Positions 47,513 to 59,652 of a stretch of 64,000 nucleotides of DNA are shown piece after piece (within the stretch, counting starts at the first letter, position 1; every line of letters starts with the position of its first letter). Origin of the DNA: Crotalaria pallida (Eukaryota; Streptophyta; Magnoliopsida; Fabales; Fabaceae); contig CM075656.1 of NCBI GenBank assembly GCA_037953625.1, positions 75,287,001 through 75,351,000 on the forward strand, written 5' to 3'. The notes beneath the pieces are model-generated. The model was given only the letters and a program-made list of their open reading frames with translations. It made no database searches and was not told the origin of the DNA. A program made the position numbers and the translations under genes.

Positions 47513-50500
47513 GTAAGCTGGAGCGCAGATAGCAATCAAGCCTAGCTTGGAATCGAAACCAATGAACAATCGAGGACTTAATGCTTTAGTGAATACATCA
47601 GCCAGCTGCAAAGTAGAGGAAATAGGAAGTAATTTGAGTAAACCCTGAGAACTCTTCTCCCTTACAATGTGACAATCAATCTCAATGTGTTTGGTACGCT
47701 CATGGAAAACAGGATTTGCTGCAATATGTAGAGCAGCCTGATTATCACAATATAAGAGGGCTGGAGACTGAGGAAGCATATGAAACTCATGTAACAGATA
47801 AGTCAACCATTGAATTTCATGTGTAGTGTGAGCCATAGCTCTATACTCAGCCTCACAAGAGCTTCGGGAAACGGTTTTCTGCTTCTTGGTTTTCCAAGAA
47901 ACCAATGATTGTCCAAGGAAAATGCAATAACCAGTGATCGATTGCCTTGTGTCTGGACAAGCTGCCCAATCACTGTCACAATATCCTTTGAGGACCAGTT
48001 GAGATGAAGCAGAAAAGAAAAGGCCCAGTGGTGGATTACCCTTGAGAAAACGCAAAACTCTCAGTGCAGCAGTGAAATGAACATCAGTAGGAGCATGCAT
48101 AAATTGAGCTAGCTGCTACACAACAAATGTGATGTCTGGCCTTGTATTAGTTAAGTACAATAACCTGCCCACAAGTCTTCTATATTCAGAAGGATCAGAT
48201 AGAGGATTGCCTGAAGAAAGACTTAAATGAGCATTACAATCCATTGGAGTGCTAATTGGTTTACATCCAAGTAGGCCAGCATCTGAGAGTAACTCAAGGG
48301 TATACTTCCTTTGATTCATAACAATGCCACTTCTATTTCTAGCCACCTCAAACCCAAGGAAGAATCTGACATCTCCAAGGCCTTTGATCTTGAAAGTAAG
48401 ATCCAAAGCCTTTTTGACTGAATCAATTTCTTGGTTATCAATGCCAGCAAGAAGTATATCATCTACATATACCAACAAAGCAGTGAAATGTGAGCCCTGT
48501 GATTTGGTAAATAAGGAGTGATCATGCAAAGACTGACTGTAGCCAAGGCTGAGTAGGAAGGTAGATAATCTCTCAAACCATTGCCTACTTGCTTGTTTCA
48601 ACCCATATAAAGATCTTTGTAATTTGCAAACCAAATTAGAATTAGGCACAGTCAATCCTTGAGGCAGTTTCATGTATACTTCCTCATGTAAATCACCATG
48701 TAAGAATGCATTGTTCACATCCAATTGTTGCAAACACCAGCCTTTGATAGCTGCAATAGCCAAAAGCATTCTGATAGTGGACATTTTAGCCACAGGTGAG
48801 AAAGTATCCAAATAATCTACTCCTTCTTTCTGTGTATATCCTTTGGCAACAAGTCTTGCTTTAAGTCTCTCAATGGAGCCATCTGCTTTATGCTTCACTT
48901 TATACACCCATTTATTACCAATTGGCACCTTTCCATGAGGCAAATCAGTTAAGATCCAGGTTTCATTCTGCTTCAAAGCATCTAATTCAGCATTCATTGC
49001 CTGGACCCAGCCATCATGATGTGCTGCTTCTTTGTAGGATTTTGGTTCCACAATAGAAGAAGCACTAAGAACATAATGTTTGTAGGCAGCAGATAAGGCA
49101 TCATAAGAGACAGAAGAAGATAGAGGATATTTGCAATTGGTATCAGTTAATAACTGATTACAATGAAAATCCTTCAAGTAAGCTGGAGCTTTATGATTTC
49201 TGGCTGAACGTCTCACAGGCTCAGCTTCAACTACATGTGAGTGCATAAGAGCATCAGAAGAACCTGAAGAAGAATTGTGAGGCATTGGAGAAGAGAAGGA
49301 ATCTGCAACATTAGGCTCAGAGGAATTGTGTGATCTATTGTGCACACGAGCATAGAAGACATCATCATATTGCACAGTAGGAGCACAGGGTAGCACAGGA
49401 TCAGAGTTTTGAGGAATGGAATGAAGACCAGCAAATGGAAAGACCAATTCATGAAAAACAACATTCCTGGTCACCATAATTTCTCTGCTTGTAGTATTCA
49501 AAACTATGAAACCCTTAGTGTCTGCCTTGTATCCTAGAAAAACACACTTAGCTACCTTAGGATCCAATTTAGTTTTGTGCAATGACAAAGTACTAGCATA
49601 ACACAAAGAGCCAAATGTCCTCAAATAACTATAATCAGGTTTGGAACCATGCAGCTTATGGTAAGGAGTATCCTGATTCAGCAAAGGAGTAGGCAACATA
49701 TTGATGATTTTGACTGCATGAGTGATAGCATAACACCAATAGACCTTTGGAAGTTGACTTTGAATCATCAAGGATCTAGCCACATTAAGAATATGCTGGT
49801 GTTTTCTTTCAACCACACCATTCTACTGAGGAGTGTAAATGCAGCTAATTTGATGAACAATTCCAGTGGTAGAGTAAAAGCTATGCATAATAAATTTTGG
49901 TCCATTATCAGTGCGAATAGCCTTCACTTTCCCATCAAACTGAGTTTCTGCCATTTTGACAAAGGCTTGAACCAAGGCAGATGCCTCAGCCTTGCTTTTC
50001 ATCAAGTAAACCCATCAAACTCTAGAACAGTCATCTACAACAGTAAGGAAATATTTGTGTCCATGTACAGATGGAATTGGATAGGGCCCCCATATATCAA
50101 TATGAATAAGACTAAAACAGTGTGTACTATGTGTTTGGCTGTCAGGAAAGGGTAATCGTTTTTTCTTAGCTAGATGACATATTTCACAAACAGATTTAAC
50201 ACAAACAACATGGACAACTATTATTTATTTGCTTGATACAATCAAAGGAAGGATGAGCTAGTCTAAAATGCCATAGGCTATCAGTAGAAATAGAATGAAC
50301 AGAAACATTTCTATCTATTTGAGAAACATTATTCTTAGCAACTAAAGGCAATTTCAGTATATAGAGACCTGCAACAACATCAGCTGTACCAATTGTCCTC
50401 AAGGTACTCACATCCTGTATGATACATTTGGATGAGTCAAAAGACAAGCTACAAGCCATATCTCTAGTAAGTTTAGTAATGGAAATCAAGTTCAGTGAAA

Positions 50501-51904
50501 AAGATGGAATGAATAAGACATCACTGATGAGGAAATGTGAATTTAAAGTGATTGTGCCTGAGTATTCTGCAACCACTCTAGATCCATTAGGTAATTTGAC
50601 AGATATAGGTTTAATTTTGTGAAATGAATCAAAAGTTGTAAGAGATGAACAGATGTGATCAGTGGCACCACTATCCAGAATCCAATAGCTACATGTAAAC
50701 TCAAACATTTTACCTGACTGTGTATTCAAGTTTGCAACTGCAGCCTCAGTCTTAGAATTTGTGATAGTGCTTACTTGATTGACAACAGTGCCTTGATTTC
50801 TGACCATCTCTTGCATTATGTGCTTCAAACCTTGGAATTGTTCTTTGGTGAAACCAAAGTGCTGCTCAGTTTTCTCTTTCTGACTTTCTTCTTCAGTTTG
50901 AATTGCTAAATCTTCATTTTCATCATTATTTTCTTCAGTTGCATCAGTACAATTTGCATATCCCTGATTTGGTTTGCTAGATTTCCAATTTGTTGGAAAT
51001 CCATGCTTCTTGTAACATATATCTACTGTATGACCAATTCTACCACAGTAGGTACACTCTTTATTGTAATAATTGCTGGATCGTGAACTTGAACCAATGG
51101 ATCCATTAGATCCTGAACCTTTGAGATTATTCTGACTCTTCCATTAGAGAATCTGTTGTTACCACCTCGATTATACACAGCACAGACCTTGTTATCAATT
51201 ATGCTTCCAAACATCTGTCTCTCTTGCTGAGTAACCAGGGAGAACACCTTGCTTAACATTGGTAAAGGTTCCATGAGCATAATCTGAGATCTAACACTTG
51301 CATAGAAATCATTTAGATCTCTTAGAAATCTAATAACTCTCTCTACTTTGATGTATTTATCGAATTTATCAAAAGGATCACAAGCACATTTCATTTCACA
51401 ATCACATGTAGGCGCAGGCCACAAATTATCAATCTCTTCCCATAATATCTTCAATTGAGTAAAGTAACCAGTCACAGTAAGTTCACCTTGCTTAATTGTT
51501 GCGATTTGCTCTTGAATCTCTGCAAGTCTGAACATATCTCCATGATAAAATCGATCTCTCAACTCTTTCCAAATAACAGCTGCATTACTCATCCAGAGAA
51601 TGCTTTGTGCAATTTCTTGATTCACAGATTTGATGATCCATGAAGTAACGAGATTGTTCGCTCTCAACCAAGCTGAATATGCAGGATCTTCTCTTCTCGG
51701 AATTGTGATGCTTCCGTCCACGAATCCTAGCTTGTTTTTAGAGATCAAACTCATTATCATTGCTTGATTCCACTGGTGATAATTCTCACCATTTAGAAGT
51801 GGTGAAACTAAAATCGCGCTTGGATTTTCAGATGGATGAACATAGAAAACTGAATTTGGATTCTGAAATGGATCAGCAACACTCAAATCGAAATTGGAAG
51901 CCAT
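47513..51904 (-). pseudogene. Copia gag-pol polyprotein, broken
   Basis: Gag starts at 51904 (MASNFDLSVADPF) and includes the retrotransposon-gag region and, after a frameshift near 51135, a CCHC zinc knuckle (CTYCGRIGHTVDIC, about 51066-51025). Protease shows LDSGATDHIC near 50680. The integrase HHCC region is broken by a second frameshift near 50190, and the core is split by a TAG at 49823-49825 where a Gln codon is expected (before NGVVERKH). RT carries YVDD at 48458-48469. Another TAG, again in place of Gln, is at 48116-48118. RNase H follows (SSCEAEYRAMA, about 47865-47830). The final frame runs into the G-tract. Each stop fits a single C-to-T change. Confidence 0.93.
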
Positions 51905-51941
51905 GAATGATCGCAGCAGAGCTCAATGAGCTCTGATACCA

Positions 51942-52387
51942 TCTAAGATTTGTAAGAACAATTAGAAAATGATTCAACACAATTGAATCAGTATTGTAGA
52001 ACTCAATCAATGAAGAAGCTAGAAGCTTCGAATCAGAGGAAGAAGAAGGAAACAAAATTGAACTTGAACTCTCTTAAGAAAAATGAGTCAATATTATTAG
52101 CCTCATGGCAAAAATGAATTTATATACAAGGCTAGAACTATCAGTTATCAACTGATCACAATCAGTTGCAATTCTAACTACTTCTAACAATCTAACTAAC
52201 TCCTAACTAACTAATTAAGTTACAGCTGTACAATCAATTCCATCACGTGGTAAATGTGATGTATGTGCAGAATGTGCATCTAATTCCTTCCTCACTTCAG
52301 CTGCAATAGCCTTCAACTCATTCTTCACTTCAACTGCCTTTGCTTCAGCTGCAGCCTCACTCGCAGCTTCACTTGCTTTGTTTGATA
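51942..52387 (-). repeat. 5' LTR of copia element
   Basis: 446 bp, adjoins the primer-binding site. Nine substitutions and no indels against the other LTR by eye. Confidence 0.93.
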
Positions 52388-52392
52388 ATAAG

Positions 52393-53577
52393 TGTTAATT
52401 TTGTGAGTTTAACCCTTATTACACTGGCTAGCGTTTCATATCCCAGATAGATTAATAGATTAAGCAATTAAGAGGACTCAATGACTCTTGATTTGATAAT
52501 TGGCCTCTTCAAGGGACATTACTTACACTTTTCACGTGGATTATTCCCCTTTGGTTAAGTGACTAAATTAATTTACAATGACATTAATTACTTCTTTTTC
52601 ACAATGGCACAAACATTTTAATATGATCAATATTTTTTTGAGTTCTAATAATTACAAGGGCGGATATAAAAATATATCAAATATTTATATTTTCAATGAC
52701 ACTATCAATACTATTTCACTTAAAAAAACAATACTACTTAAATCTTAATATTATTAAACTGAATTTTTAGTCCAAAAAAATCACATATAAGATAGGAGAG
52801 AGTAATTAACTTTCTTAATAACAAACACGAATTATAACAAAAGATCCTATATTTAAGGAAAAAGGGTAATTTCAAAGCAAAATTTTACTGTAAGATTCAA
52901 GACAATTGCATTAGCAGGCACTAATGGGGTCCCTATCTAATAATGGTGATTAAAACGAAATTGTCACGCTGCATTGACTTGCAGTTTTTGACAACTGACA
53001 GCCTCGGAACCTCTTTCTTCAACTGTGACCAAATAATAGTAAGTGAATAACACAATCCAATTTATTCCATGAAGTTGAGTACCCATGAGATTTGCATAAA
53101 TTACCAAAATAGATTTATCATGCATTGTTAGTGTAAATGTGTAACAGCTAAACCTTCAAAAATTGAAAAAAAAGGCCCCATGTCATTTTTCATGGGCATC
53201 TACCCCCTGCAATGCCGTTCAATGTTCATTAAACCAAGTATATATGTTGATTGTTGAATAGCTATAAGTACATCTCAAGTAACTAGGGTTAATAATTAGT
53301 TGGAGCCAAAGAATGGTTCGTAAAAAATTAGGTGTCATGCTTAATTTTGTTATGAATTTATTAACGGAATTAATGTATACTGTACTTAATTTTGTTAGGA
53401 ATATATTTGAATTAATGTAATAAAACTAAAGTATTTAAAAATGGTTATTGAGCATCTTTAAAAAATGGTTAATTTTGGGATATAAAAAGTTTAATTTTAT
53501 TGTTGATGCCTAAACATCTCCCATGGCAGGGGATGCTTGGTTTGATTGTTTCCATTATTATTGTGATATGATATTCT
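52393..53577. other. AT-rich intergenic DNA
   Basis: Only short chance ORFs, with no repeat family or gene recognised. Confidence 0.45.
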
Positions 53578-54010
53578 GAACCGACCAGTACCGTACAATA
53601 TCTGTAACACTGCTGACATATATTAATCTGGTTATAAAACTAAATATCAAATACTTAAAAAATAATGAACTTAGTTTCTCGAAATTTGTTTACCATTCTT
53701 TGACTTTTTATTATCCAAATGTTAAGTTTAAACAAATCTTTTTATAAGCAAATAATAATGTTAAGGAACAAAATATGGTAAGAAGTTGCTTAAAAGTGTT
53801 TTTTTTAATGTTTTTAAGAAAAGACGGAATATGAACTTGTGGTTTTTTAGAGTATATCTTAATAATTGTTCTCAGAATACTTGTTAACTTAAATCCAATA
53901 TTTTGATGCATATCCTCAAATCCAATACATGTGTCCTCATTATCCAATAACATTTTTGTTGGAGTATTTACAACCTCATTGGATTTCCTTTCATGAGAGT
54001 TAGTAAGCAT
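53578..54010 (-). repeat. Dispersed repeat B copy 2, with open coding relic
   Basis: 53578-53919 matches 14947-15287 in opposite orientation. On the minus strand a frame stays open from 54010 to a stop at 53711 (99 codons): an acidic stretch (DNEDTCIGFEDMHQNIGFKL) then a basic, hydrophobic tail ending in LLFAYKK. No domain recognised. It looks like the C-terminal end of a larger protein, so I annotate it as a repeat-borne relic and not as a gene. Confidence 0.6.
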
Positions 54011-56012
54011 TTTGAAAAAAAAAAAAAAGGTTCAGCAATGAGATGCTATAAGCGATCAATTCTTCAAAAGAAGAATGATCCAACTTGTTTTTACTCTTTG
54101 CTTGAACCGATCAAATTTGATTTGCAGGAGAGAAATATCAATAAGCTGCATTACCCACAATAACATTTGTGCTTTTGCCAACATTATAAGAATTTTCTCA
54201 TACAATTACGAAAATTTCTTAGGGAATTTCCCATAGTAATTTTGTAGCAAACCAGCTATGGATTTGTTATGAAATTAATATCCCTACCTATTTTTCGATT
54301 AGGCAACAAACGTGCATGACCAAACAAACAACTATGGAATAACTAGCTAACAAAATAGATTTCGATAGCTAATGTGTTTCTTAGTAAATATAGCGTAATA
54401 AAATTGCTAAAGATGTGTTTTCCTTGCAAAATGAAAGCTAATTTTAATATTTTCTTTTATTATTTCTTCTTTTTCATTGTGCTCAAAACTCTTGATTCCC
54501 GCTCACATTACACTTCTCCCGCTCACAAAACCCTCATTCTAGTCTCTGAAAATAACATCCATATTGGATGCAAGTTCACTTAGGTATGATGGTATTTGAT
54601 ACAGTAACATCTGTGAAGGAAAAATAAACAGCAATACTACTTTAAAGAATATGCAGAAGGGCGAAGTCGAGCCCTTGATCTCGCGTTTACACGCCCAATA
54701 CTAAAGCCCATGAGCCAACAGATACATTAATGTTTTTGGGTACCATAAATATATATAACGTTTATAAAATTTGAGGGGGAGCAGGTGCTCCAACCTGCTC
54801 CTTCCAAGCTCCGCTAGATATTAATGTAAAATACTTGTTAATATTATAAATATTAATAAAACATTAAAAAAAACTAACTAAATTACCTTGGAAGGGCATG
54901 AAAACTATTAACACGGAAGGGCATTCTTGGAATTATGAAAATGATTAATATTTCTGTCTCACCCTTGACGAAAAAGTCTATTTATTCATTTCGTCTCTCC
55001 ATAGACGGAAACCTCTTCCGTGAGGATGTAGACGAAAATTAAATACACTGTAAGGGCGTTTTTGTCAACGAAAATATAAATGGGAGCCAAAAACTCGACT
55101 GTGGGACCAAAAATCAAATCTCATTTATTTAACGTTTTTTTTTGTCTTTTTTTTTCTAAATTTTTGGGCTATTTCTTTTAGAGTCTACCTTTTTTTCCCA
55201 AATCAAAAATCACCCATGACTTTCTTTATTTTCTTTTTCTTACCTTCTCACTTTCCGTAGTGAAACCATGTAGAAGGATTTTTTAAAAAATAAAATTAAA
55301 ATTACATTTTTGTATGAAGTCATCACCATGTAGAAAAGATTTTGTTTCTTTAAAACAAGAGTTACACTTTATATAGCGTCGTACTCAAGATTTTTTCTCC
55401 AAACTTTTAAGCACTTCTATATAAAATTATGAGTAAAGCTTTCATGTTTTCCTTTTATTTTGTAATTTTATACCTCTTTCATTTAACATCATTGATTTGT
55501 AAGGTAAAAAAATTTGACAATTGAGATTGAACGATGATAATGGATATAATGACAATTTTTGCCATGTTGTATTTGATCACCATCGAAACTTGAGGATGAA
55601 CCTTGTATATATGGTTTTCATTTTTCACGATGTTGATATGGGTGTCGATTGTGACTTAGATGACGGAGGTGGCAAAGCAAAGTGGAATCCGACTCAATAC
55701 TGTGACTATTTATTTTGTTGATGGTGTCATGACTATAATGGAGGGTGAGTGACTAGAAGTAGTGGTAGTAGACAGAGGTGGCAATTCGGGCTATCCGGGT
55801 GGGTTCAGGTCGGGATGAAAAGACACGCATAAAATTCAGATAAAAAAAATTTTAATTAAACGATTCGCTTTTTTAAAACTAATTCGGGCTTGTTTTAGGT
55901 GATCTTAGCCCGAATGTTTGGCGATTTCGGACTTTATAATTGTAGCTAAAAAAGCCCGAGATGTATTTTAAGAGTAGAAACCCACTTATATATCCGGCTT
56001 ATTCGAGCCGGC
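54011..56012. other. Intergenic DNA, no gene seen
   Basis: AT-rich with short ORFs only. 54660-54725 has a faint tRNA/SINE-like look without clear boxes. A Gly/Asp-rich plus-strand ORF at 55521-55721 shows no recognisable motif. Confidence 0.4.
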
Positions 56013-56020
56013 CCAGTCGG

Positions 56021-56375
56021 CAGTGGCGGAGCTTGATCAGTGTTTCGGGGGTGCACTTTTAACTTATATATATAATAATTTGCAAAATTAAAAAATGTAA
56101 CATTTTTTGACTTGGTGGTGTAGCATTCCTGCCTTTACTCACAAAGGCCCAAGTTCGAATCCCATCCACCAAACAAATTTTTGTTTTTATCACATATATA
56201 ACAAAGGAAAAATTAAAAACGCAAGTTGGCATGGTAGGATTCGAACCAAGATCCACGAACACTATGCATGTAATGCCTAGCCACTGAGCCATTAAAGATT
56301 TATTGACATATTGTGCATTAATTATATATAATTTAAAAATTTCAGGGGGAGCAGGCCAATGAAGCTCCGCCACTG
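56021..56375. mobile_element. hAT-like MITE with CAGTGGCGGAGC ends
   Basis: Inverted ends CAGTGGCGGAGCTT flank a 355-bp non-coding body, and exact 8-bp direct repeats CCAGTCGG lie at 56013-56020 and 56376-56383. CAGTGGCGGA starts with 8-bp duplications are typical of hAT elements. The interior contains two tRNA-like patches in opposite orientation (AGTTCGAATCCC near 56151; GGATTCGAACC near 56238). Confidence 0.92.
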
Positions 56376-56537
56376 CCAGTCGGGTCGAATTTTTTTGCTT
56401 ACTCTAGTAATAGATGAGAGAAAAAAGGAGTTTTTTCAGTATTAAAATAAAAAAAGGTGCATTATTTTCTCGTAAAAAAAAGCATCCAAGAATTTTCCTG
56501 AACTCATATGGCAAGTGAGCGTGTATGAATTAATTTT

Positions 56538-57406
56538 GAAAATTGCTTTTTGGCCCCCATTTTCGACTTTTTGGCCCCCATTTATAATTTGCGTGGATCA
56601 AAATACCTTCAGCTTGCTAACATTTCCGGTTCTACAGTACCGGAAAAAACATTCCGATACTACAGAGACCAAAGAAAATTAAACATTATTTTCGGTTTTT
56701 ATGAATTGGAATTTTGCTTCCGGTTCTATAGTACCGGAACAAATAAATTGTTTGGGAGGTACTACACAAGTGGAATATTGCTTCCGGTTCTATGTACCGG
56801 AACAAACAGACTCTGCCAACTTCTTAAATAACTTTTGATAGCTTATCTTCTTTGAATCACCACTCCACTAGCAGCACTTTGGCCACAATCTTTCCTTCTC
56901 TTCATTACATGACAGCAGTATTTCGGACCTTAGAAGCCTCTGAAGTGCACTCTTGTTAACCTGATGCCATCTTCTCATGCTCCAAACAGGGGCACTTCTC
57001 TTTTTTCTAACTCACTTTGAAAGTTCAAGGTCCCTTCCAACTTGAAGTCTCTTGTTTGGACTGCTATACTATATAGGATTTATACGAATACTTTGTTGCA
57101 GGTAAGCAAACTTCAAAAGTCCTTGCACCTAAACAATTTGTTCCAGTACAGTAGAACCGAAAGCAATATTCCGGTTGTGTAGTACCTCCCGAACAATTTA
57201 TTTGTTCCGGTATCGTAGAACCGGAAGCAATATTCCGGTTCAGAAAAACCGGAAATAATGTTTAATTTTCTTTCGTCTCTGTAGTAACGGAATGTTTTTT
57301 CCGGTACTGTAGAATCGGAAATGTTAACACGTTGAAGATATTTTAGTCCATGCAAATTATAAATGGGGACCAAAAAGTCGGAAGTGAGGGCCAAAAAGCA
57401 ATTTCC
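56538..57406. mobile_element. Long foldback element, hAT-like TSD
   Basis: The ends GRAAATTGCTTTTTGGCC are inverted, and the arms remain inverted for about 280 bp, with repeated TTCCGGTTCTA and GTACCGGAA motifs, so most of the 869 bp can fold back. 8-bp repeats TTAATTTT flank it (56530-56537, 57407-57414). The unique centre (about 56830-57110) may be captured DNA. ORFs in the arms (for example 56550-56831) arise from the repeat. Confidence 0.8.
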
Positions 57407-57414
57407 TTAATTTT

Positions 57415-58036
57415 TACTCATGTAAATTAGCCTAAAGTTTTGGATCACTTGATCTCAAAAACATGTAAAGCTTGGTCATATAGTGGGCTTAAAGCCCATC
57501 ACTTTGTATCCATATCTCATTTAACGGGATGAATGGTGATGGTACTCCTTCTAGACTTCTAGCATACATAGGTATACCTAACTCTGTTGACACTCGTTGA
57601 AATTGATCATCATCTTTTTTTTTTGGTGAACCAAAGTGAAATTGATCATCATTGAGAAAAGGTTCTTATATACTTCTGCTATAATCCCCACACTTTATTA
57701 GTTAACATTTGTGTGGCTTTCTTAAGCATGCCATATGTTGGCAGAATGTTAATGTGTTATGATTAGTTACCAAGGAATCGAGAAAACAAATTTTGTATTG
57801 AAAAATTGTTAAATTATCAATATTCTTAATTTGACTACTTCAAGATTATGTAACCATTGAATTGGGTGTCTAGAATCTTGAATCGTGCTAAATCCAACAA
57901 GACAAACCATTGTCCATGTTCCCATGCAAACCGTAAATCCTTCCTTATAATGAAGAAGCAAAAGTAAAATATTCTTCTATCCTTTTAATATATAATATGA
58001 TTGAGAAATTACAAGCAAGAAAGATAATCGCACTCC
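57415..58036. other. Short intergenic gap between elements
   Basis: No gene or repeat recognised. Confidence 0.4.
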
Positions 58037-58044
58037 CTTTCAAG

Positions 58045-58552
58045 TAGAGCTGTCAAAAATGGGCCAAGCTCAACGGGCTGGCCCATTTAATCTGACATAA
58101 GCATAGGCTGCGTTAGGGGAATTCTAGCCCGAATTTTTTTTGGCCCAGCCCAGGCTAGCCCGATATGGGCAGGGCCGACCCGTTTGGCCCGAATTTAAAT
58201 TTTTATTAATGTTATAATATTTTACTATTGAATAGGAGTGAACAATAAAAAAATTAAGATGAGATAAAGCATTTTGCCTTTTCATTTATTATTTTCAGAA
58301 TTAATAATGACATCTTAATCAAAAGAAAATATGATAAAATTTTAATTTGGTTATGATTAATTATTATTTTTCATGGAAATGAAATAAATATTGACCCATG
58401 GGCCAGCCGGGCCCAGCCCGAAAAACTAGTGAGTTGGGCTGGGCTATGGAAATGGCTGGCCCAAAATAAAATGGGCCAGCCCAACCCTTTAAAACTGCTG
58501 GCCCTAATGGGCTGACTCGAATGGGTTGGTCTAGCCCGAATTGATAGTTCTA
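58045..58552. mobile_element. hAT-like element with TAGAGCTGTCAA ends
   Basis: Left end TAGAGCTGTCAAAAATGGGC is mirrored at the right (TTGATAGTTCTA in + orientation), with many inner GGGCTGGCCC/GGGCCAGCCC motifs. Exact 8-bp repeats CTTTCAAG flank it (58037-58044, 58553-58560). 508 bp, non-autonomous. Confidence 0.92.
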
Positions 58553-58814
58553 CTTTCAAGAATCATGTGTAAGCTGTAGGCTTTCTATCTACAAATTTAG
58601 GATGGGGTTTAGTCCCCAAACCTTCTTTTTATCCATCAAACCTCATTTTTTTGAATAATCCCAAAACTACCCTCCTCTAAACCTCTTTTTACACTCCCTC
58701 CATTTCATATTTTCATTTCTCAAACCCCACACATCCTCCAACTTTCCAACTTCCTCAACCCACTCAACTTCCACCGTTCTTCTTCCTCACCGCCGTCGCC
58801 GCCGCGGCGATTGG

Positions 58815-59216
58815 TGTAACATCCCTAGCAGGCAAATGGATTGCGACTATCCCCACATACCAACACAAGTCTTTTCAGCGTGCTTTGTCCTCACTCACAC
58901 ACTTCCCGGGAAAACTTCCCAGGAAGTCACCCATCCTAGAATTACCCCAAGTCAAACACGCTTAAACATGGAGTTCTTATGTGATGGGCTACTGAAAAGA
59001 AGATGCATCTTGGTGATATGGGTAGCACTAATCAATTCATTTAAGCATTCCTGTACTGTGCAGTCTCATTCCTACACAATCTCAGGATCACCCTCTCATT
59101 TTGGTGTGTCAGTTCATCCATGTACCTCTCCCTTAGAAGTCTGCCAGGAGCCGCTCCTTGTCCGTGCCTCTTTGCACCGGCGATCACTCCCCACCCTCAT
59201 CAGCCCGGGTCTTACA
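58815..59216 (-). mobile_element. Cassandra-type solo LTR with 5S rRNA-like sequence
   Basis: On the minus strand the unit begins TGTAAGACCCGGGCTG and ends GGGATGTTACA, giving TG...CA ends, and imperfect 5-bp flanks ATTGG/ACTGG mark the insertion. Inside, about 58990-58905 reads like 5S rRNA (AGAACTCC, TTAAGCGTGTTTG, CTAGGATGGGTGACTTCCTG). LTRs carrying 5S RNA sequence are the hallmark of Cassandra TRIM retrotransposons. Only one LTR is present, so it is solo or truncated. It is not a 5S rRNA gene. Confidence 0.82.
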
Positions 59217-59438
59217 ACTGGGACTCCCTCATTCATGTATGAACTTCCTCTCTCCTGTTCATGTAGGGTTTGGTTTGGTTTTTCGTTTTTGCTTTGTATT
59301 ATTTGATGTAGATGATTAATAGATTGTTCAAAGTTAGATTTTCATTTTTTTTTAGTAGTTCTTTTTGTTCATTTGTTATGTTTTAAGCAAACTTATTTGT
59401 CTTCTCTTCGTTGTAAGTGTTTGTTTTTTTTTATTCTG

Positions 59439-59652
59439 GCACTGTAAAATTTCGACGAACCAGTGTTGGAATTTTAAATTTCTGACACGGGGGTATCGAA
59501 AATTTACACAGTGTTTTTTTTTCGTTATAAAAATTCCGACATATATATGTCGGAAAAGTCTGACAAAAAAACTACCTAAAAATTTCTGATATACCCGTGT
59601 CGGAATCTCAAAAAATTATGACATTGGTTTGTCGGAAATTGCACAGTAGTGC
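59439..59652. repeat. Small nested foldback repeat
   Basis: GCACTGTAAAATTTCGACGAACC at left is mirrored with small gaps at right (GGTTTGTCGGAAATTGCACA). Inner TGTCGGAA/TTCCGACA motifs add symmetry. No target duplication found. It lies in the Mutator-like element. Confidence 0.5.

Larger units (their letters stand above)
47046..52387 (-). mobile_element. Ty1-copia LTR retrotransposon, inactivated
   Basis: Two 446-bp LTRs (47046-47491, 51942-52387) differ at 9 positions (about 2 percent), and 5-bp repeats ATAAG flank the element (47041-47045, 52388-52392). Read on the minus strand, a primer-binding site TGGTATCAGAGC complementary to initiator tRNA-Met abuts the 5' LTR at 51930-51941. The order gag, protease, integrase, RT, RNase H between the LTRs is that of Ty1-copia. 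The coding region has two in-frame stops and two frameshifts. LTR ends read TATC...TAGA rather than TG...CA, and the polypurine tract is a run of 21 G. Confidence 0.95.

Noticed and set aside
47429..47515. End of the RNase H frame read as a Gly-rich tail
   Set aside because: The Gly run is the G tract and the rest is LTR; the natural stop has been lost, so this is not a real protein end.
58905..58990. 5S rRNA gene
   Set aside because: Only part of 5S is recognisable, with many differences, and it is inside a TG...CA LTR as known for Cassandra.
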